Positions 60,784-64,000 of a stretch of DNA of 64,000 nt are shown one piece after another. The stretch covers positions 91,527 through 155,526 of the forward strand of contig JAPPNU010000008.1 in the NCBI GenBank assembly GCA_028873695.1. Reading direction: 5' to 3'. The stretch is from Gemmatimonadota bacterium. Lineage in GTDB: Bacteria > Latescibacterota > UBA2968 > GCA-2709665. The notes under the pieces were generated by a model that searched no databases, had not been told where the DNA came from, and saw nothing but the letters and a program-made list of their open reading frames with translations. The first letter of the stretch is position 1, and each line of letters begins with the position of its first letter. The position numbers and the translations under genes are program-made.

Positions 60784-62178
60784 ATGGACAACGAACTCAG
60801 TGCATTGACCGTCGTGTTTACGGAATTCTATTACTGGATATGCATCGTGCTCATGTTCCTCATCCACGTCGGCTTCTGTCTGTACGAAGTCGGCGTGTCC
60901 AGAAGGAAGAATATGATGCACACCCTCATGAAGAACGCGATGTTGATTCCCCTGGTCACCATTACGTTTTATTTTTTCGGGTGGTGGATCTATTTCGCCG
61001 TTCAGAACGGACCCGGGATCACGGGCGGGCTGATCGAAGCCGCCTGGGCGACGCCCTGGAATGAGTTGATGGGGACACATATGGGAGGTAAGCCGCACGG
61101 CGGAGGGCTGACCGGGGACGATACGGCGCTCTGGGCGCGGCTGAACGGCGTGTTCTGGGCGGCGTTCCTGCTGTTTTCATGGACGGCGGGATCGATTCTT
61201 TCGGGTGCGGTGATCGAACGCATCCGGTCCGGCGCATTCTGGATCTTCGCGGTGCTGGTGGGTTCGGTTACCTGGGTGATCGACGCGGCGTGGGGCTGGT
61301 CCGCCGACGGCTGGATGGTTCAGGTACTCGGGTATCACGACGCATATGCCTCGGGCGTGATCCACGCGATCAGCGGCGGGTCCGCGCTGGCGATCCTCTA
61401 TCACCTGGGGCCGCGAATCGGCAGATTCAGGTCCGACGGTTCTCCCAGGAACTTCCCGCCTCAAAACACCTGGCTGGTGATCATCGGTCTCTTCCTGATC
61501 TATACGGGGTTCTGGGGCTTCTACGCCGCCTGCAACGTGCCCATCATGGACGTGGATCCCGCCGGCGACCGGGCGTTCTTTTCCGCCACCACGATTTACC
61601 TGACGCCGACGACGCTCAGCGCCATCACGTTCAATTTTCTGATGTCGCTCGCCGGCGGTCTGATCATGGGCTATTTCGTATCCAAAGGCGATCCGTACTG
61701 GACCTTTTCCGGCGGATTGGCCGGTATTATCACGGCATCGGCCGGCAACGACCTGTATCATCCGATGCAGGCGCTCCTCATCGGCGCATTCGGCACGTTC
61801 TGTATGTACAAGTTGCACAATTGGGTCGAGAAGCGGTTCGGGATCGACGATGCGGTGGGCGCCGTGGCGGTACATGGGTATGCCGGGGTCATCGGGGTGA
61901 TTGTCGCGGGATTCGTGCTCTGGGGGTATCCCGCCGCCAATCCCGAGTACGCTCCGATTACGCCTTGGGGACAGACCCTCGGCGCCGTAATTATGTTCTT
62001 TGTCCTGGGCTTTCTGCCCTGCTACGTCGTGGGCGCGGTCCTCAAGAAACTCGGCGTTCTGCGCATACCGGGTCGAATCGAACTTGCGGGCCTGGATCAC
62101 GTGACCATTCAGAACGAGACGGCGGATTCGGACGAACTCGTTCAGGCGGAAATCGACGAAGCGCAGGCGCGCGGCTAG
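60784..62178 (+). CDS. Ammonium transporter (Amt/MEP family), divergent
   Basis: 464-aa inner-membrane channel with about 11-12 helices, from FIYYWICIVLMFLIHVGF-like first helix to ILGVLRIPGR at the end. Conserved Amt parts: twin pore histidines in SGVIHAISGGSAL and AVHGYAGVIGVIV, DDAVGAVAVHG and WGWSADGW. Several canonical signatures (long DAGG-type motif) are altered, so ammonium may not be the sole substrate; methylammonium is a known one for this family. GGAGGGT precedes ATG 60784. Placed with amine genes and fhs. Confidence 0.85.
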   Translation: MDNELSALTVVFTEFYYWICIVLMFLIHVGFCLYEVGVSRRKNMMHTLMKNAMLIPLVTITFYFFGWWIYFAVQNGPGITGGLIEAAWATPWNELMGTHMGGKPHGGGLTGDDTALWARLNGVFWAAFLLFSWTAGSILSGAVIERIRSGAFWIFAVLVGSVTWVIDAAWGWSADGWMVQVLGYHDAYASGVIHAISGGSALAILYHLGPRIGRFRSDGSPRNFPPQNTWLVIIGLFLIYTGFWGFYAACNVPIMDVDPAGDRAFFSATTIYLTPTTLSAITFNFLMSLAGGLIMGYFVSKGDPYWTFSGGLAGIITASAGNDLYHPMQALLIGAFGTFCMYKLHNWVEKRFGIDDAVGAVAVHGYAGVIGVIVAGFVLWGYPAANPEYAPITPWGQTLGAVIMFFVLGFLPCYVVGAVLKKLGVLRIPGRIELAGLDHVTIQNETADSDELVQAEIDEAQARG

Positions 62179-62187
62179 AAAGGATCT

Positions 62188-63873
62188 ATGCGCGAGCACG
62201 ACGGTTTGCCGGACATCGAGATCGCAAGGCGGGCGCGTCTGCGCCATATCGGCGAGGTCGCGCAGACACTTGGCGTGCCGGAAGGCCAGCTGGAGGTCTA
62301 CGGCCGGTACAAGGCCAAGGTCTCGATGGAATTCTACGACAGCCTTGCCGGAAACACCACCGGCAAGCTGGTACTGGTCTCGGCGATCAATCCCACGCCT
62401 TCCGGTGAGGGCAAGACGACCACAACCGTGGGCCTGGGCGATGCCCTGAACCGGCTGGGAAAGCGCACGGCCGTCTGTCTCAGGGAGCCTTCATTGGGTC
62501 CCTGTTTCGGGATGAAGGGCGGAGCCGCCGGCGGCGGGATGTCCCAGGTTGCGCCGATGGAGGACATCAACCTGCACTTTACGGGCGACATCCATGCCAT
62601 CGGCGTAGCCCACAATCTGCTTTCCGCCGCGATCGACAACCACATTCATCACCGGAACCGGCTGGCGATAGATCCCCGGCGTGTCCTCTGGAAGCGCGTG
62701 ATGGACATGAACGACCGCGCGCTTCGTGAAATCGTCGTCGGTCTGGGAGGTACGGGGAACTCCTATCCACGTGAATCCGGATTTGAAATCACGGTCGCGT
62801 CCGAAGTGATGGCGATCTTCTGCCTGTCGGAGTCGCTTGACGAACTCCGGGAGCGGCTGGGTCGGATCGTCGTGGCGTATACGCGGTCCAACGAACCGGT
62901 CACGGCGGCCGACCTCGACGTGCACGGGGCGATGGCCGTGTTATTGAGAGATGCGCTAAAGCCGAATCTGGTGCAGACCCTGGAGAACAATCCGGCCATC
63001 GTTCACGGCGGTCCGTTCGCCAATATCGCGCATGGATGCAATTCGGTGATCGCAACCAAGCTGGCCATGCGTCTGTCCGAATATACAGTAACCGAAGCCG
63101 GATTCGGCGCGGACCTGGGTGCGGAGAAGTTCCTGAATATCAAATGCCGGCAGGCCGGTATCCGCCCGGACGTCGTCGTGCTCGTTGCGACCGTCCGGGG
63201 ACTGAAATACCATGGCGGGAAGCCGCTCAGGCGGCTGGCGGGCGCCGACCCGGCCGCACTGGAAAAAGGTCTCGTCAATCTGAGGAAGCATATCGAAAAC
63301 ATCCGGCGATTCGGCCTGCCCGCCGTTGTGGCCGTGAACCGGTTTCTTGCCGACACGTCCGATGAGATCGCTCTGATACAGGACGGGTGCGCCGACCTGG
63401 ATCTGCCGGTCGTTCCATCGGAACACTGGGCGAAGGGGGGGGCCGGCGCGGAGGCGCTGGCGCGAAGGGTTGTCGAAGCCGCGGAAACGGCGTCCTGCGA
63501 CTTCAAGCTTCTCTATCCCGATAATCTGCGGTTGTGGGACAAGGCCAGGATCGTCGCCCGGGAAGTCTACGGCGCCGACGATATCATGGGGGACAAACGG
63601 CTGAGGGCCAGGTTCGCAAAGCTAGAGGAAGCCGGGCACGGGAGGCTTCCGGTTTGTATGGCCAAGACGCAGTATTCGCTATCGACCGATCCGGGATTGA
63701 AGGGCAGACCGAGGGGTTTCGACGTGCCGATCCGCGACGTGAGGGTGTCCGCCGGGGCCGGCTTTGTGGTCGTGTATACCGGAGACGTCATGACGATGCC
63801 CGGGCTTCCGCGCAAGCCTTCCGCCGAAGCCATCGATTACGATGAAGCCGGACTCACGGTCGGTCTGTTCTGA
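62188..63873 (+). CDS. fhs: Formate--tetrahydrofolate ligase
   Basis: 561 aa, normal size. ATP-dependent synthesis of 10-formyl-THF from formate, or the reverse in methyl oxidation. P-loop [39 protein letters not shown] and [12 protein letters not shown] are diagnostic. ATG 62188 follows an AAAGGA at the amt stop (9 nt gap). Last gene seen; it links a THF-bound one-carbon unit with formate and ATP. Confidence 0.97.
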   Translation: MREHDGLPDIEIARRARLRHIGEVAQTLGVPEGQLEVYGRYKAKVSMEFYDSLAGNTTGKLVLVSAINPTPSGEGKTTTTVGLGDALNRLGKRTAVCLREPSLGPCFGMKGGAAGGGMSQVAPMEDINLHFTGDIHAIGVAHNLLSAAIDNHIHHRNRLAIDPRRVLWKRVMDMNDRALREIVVGLGGTGNSYPRESGFEITVASEVMAIFCLSESLDELRERLGRIVVAYTRSNEPVTAADLDVHGAMAVLLRDALKPNLVQTLENNPAIVHGGPFANIAHGCNSVIATKLAMRLSEYTVTEAGFGADLGAEKFLNIKCRQAGIRPDVVVLVATVRGLKYHGGKPLRRLAGADPAALEKGLVNLRKHIENIRRFGLPAVVAVNRFLADTSDEIALIQDGCADLDLPVVPSEHWAKGGAGAEALARRVVEAAETASCDFKLLYPDNLRLWDKARIVAREVYGADDIMGDKRLRARFAKLEEAGHGRLPVCMAKTQYSLSTDPGLKGRPRGFDVPIRDVRVSAGAGFVVVYTGDVMTMPGLPRKPSAEAIDYDEAGLTVGLF

Positions 63874-63908
63874 AGGCGGAACCCGTATCGATGTCAGCCA
63901 CGGACATT

Positions 63909-63983
63909 TCGTCTCTTCGTTTCTCGTCTCTTCGTAGTCTCGTAGTCTCGCAGTCTCGTCGTTTCGTATTCTCGTAGTCTCGC
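63909..63983. repeat. Low-complexity TCTCGTAG-type repeat region
   Basis: A pyrimidine-rich stretch built from TCTCGTAG/TCTCGTTTC units (for example CGTAGTCTCGTAGTCTCG). No coding capacity; runs toward the window end at 64000, where no gene is seen in the last 127 bp. Confidence 0.75.
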
Positions 63984-64000
63984 ACTTTTTGGATTTTCGT

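Noticed and set aside
54465..63873. DMSP demethylation (DmdA/DmdC) as the cluster's identity
   Set aside because: GcvT-fold and ACAD-fold proteins fit the Dmd idea, but DUF1989, the glutamate-synthase-like protein, Amt and absence of DmdB/DmdD-like ligase and hydratase point to a nitrogen substrate instead.
63874..64000. CRISPR-like spacing in the TCTCG repeats
   Set aside because: Units are 8-12 bp and irregular with no spacers; a simple repeat.

Overview
The window looks like chromosomal DNA of a high-GC (about 60%) Gram-negative bacterium of the FCB group, most likely a Latescibacterota-like uncultured lineage. Grounds: a short primary-type sigma factor without region 1.1 (290 aa, as in Bacteroidetes relatives), a TonB-dependent receptor and other beta-barrels, lipoproteins with a cysteine lipobox, a GWxTD-domain protein, a folK plus deoxynucleoside kinase pair, and many catabolic families common in Latescibacterota/Poribacteria-type genomes (phytanoyl-CoA dioxygenase, neutral ceramidase-like, CocE/NonD, HyuA/HyuB, DMFase-like). 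The phylum call is inference. No rRNA, tRNA, CRISPR, phage or transposase gene was recognised.

Layout. 0-7.6 kb: housekeeping genes (cysC, murD, a phosphodiesterase-fold protein, the sigma factor, an M42 aminopeptidase, a zinc-free quinone reductase). 7.6-10.6 kb: a lipoprotein/TonB-receptor pair bracketed by two inverted copies of a palindromic repeat. 10.7-15.7 kb: folate/pantothenate metabolism (ygfZ-like, folB, folK, deoxynucleoside kinase, panB, panC). 15.8-29.6 kb: oxidative-stress and iron-sulfur genes (superoxide dismutase, peroxiredoxin, ErpA/IscA, RNase Y, orphan NuoI-like ferredoxin, a cysteine-depleted IscU-like protein, QueG, MiaB, LipA, a Rieske protein, a GWxTD protein, a fused 2-oxoacid:ferredoxin oxidoreductase). 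29.7-34.1 kb: two dehydrogenases (one strikingly like plant peroxisomal hydroxypyruvate reductase), a beta-propeller protein and DusA. 34.1-42.1 kb: amide/ester catabolism (isochorismatase-like hydrolase divergent from a DMFase-CocE-HyuA-HyuB operon). 42.1-54.2 kb: accessory genes with ankyrin, beta-barrel, TlpA-like, D-aminoacylase, beta-propeller, dioxygenase, ceramidase-like, NHL and methyltransferase members; several have broken reading frames. 54.3-63.9 kb: a one-directional cluster (FMN glutamate-synthase-like protein, small unknown, acyl-CoA-dehydrogenase-fold flavoprotein, DUF1989-GcvT fusion, flavin reductase, divergent Amt transporter, formate-THF ligase).

How it may fit together. 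The last cluster reads as a pathway that removes methyl groups from an N-methylated substrate onto tetrahydrofolate (GcvT fold), handles the amine/ammonium (glutamate-synthase-like protein, Amt) and interconverts the one-carbon unit with formate (Fhs); the DMFase-like operon upstream could feed amines and formate into it. This is inference from gene families and order. A dispersed palindromic repeat (four copies, three of them roughly 170-190 bp) sits at gene boundaries, and most recognisable promoters follow TTGAnn-N17-TATATT.
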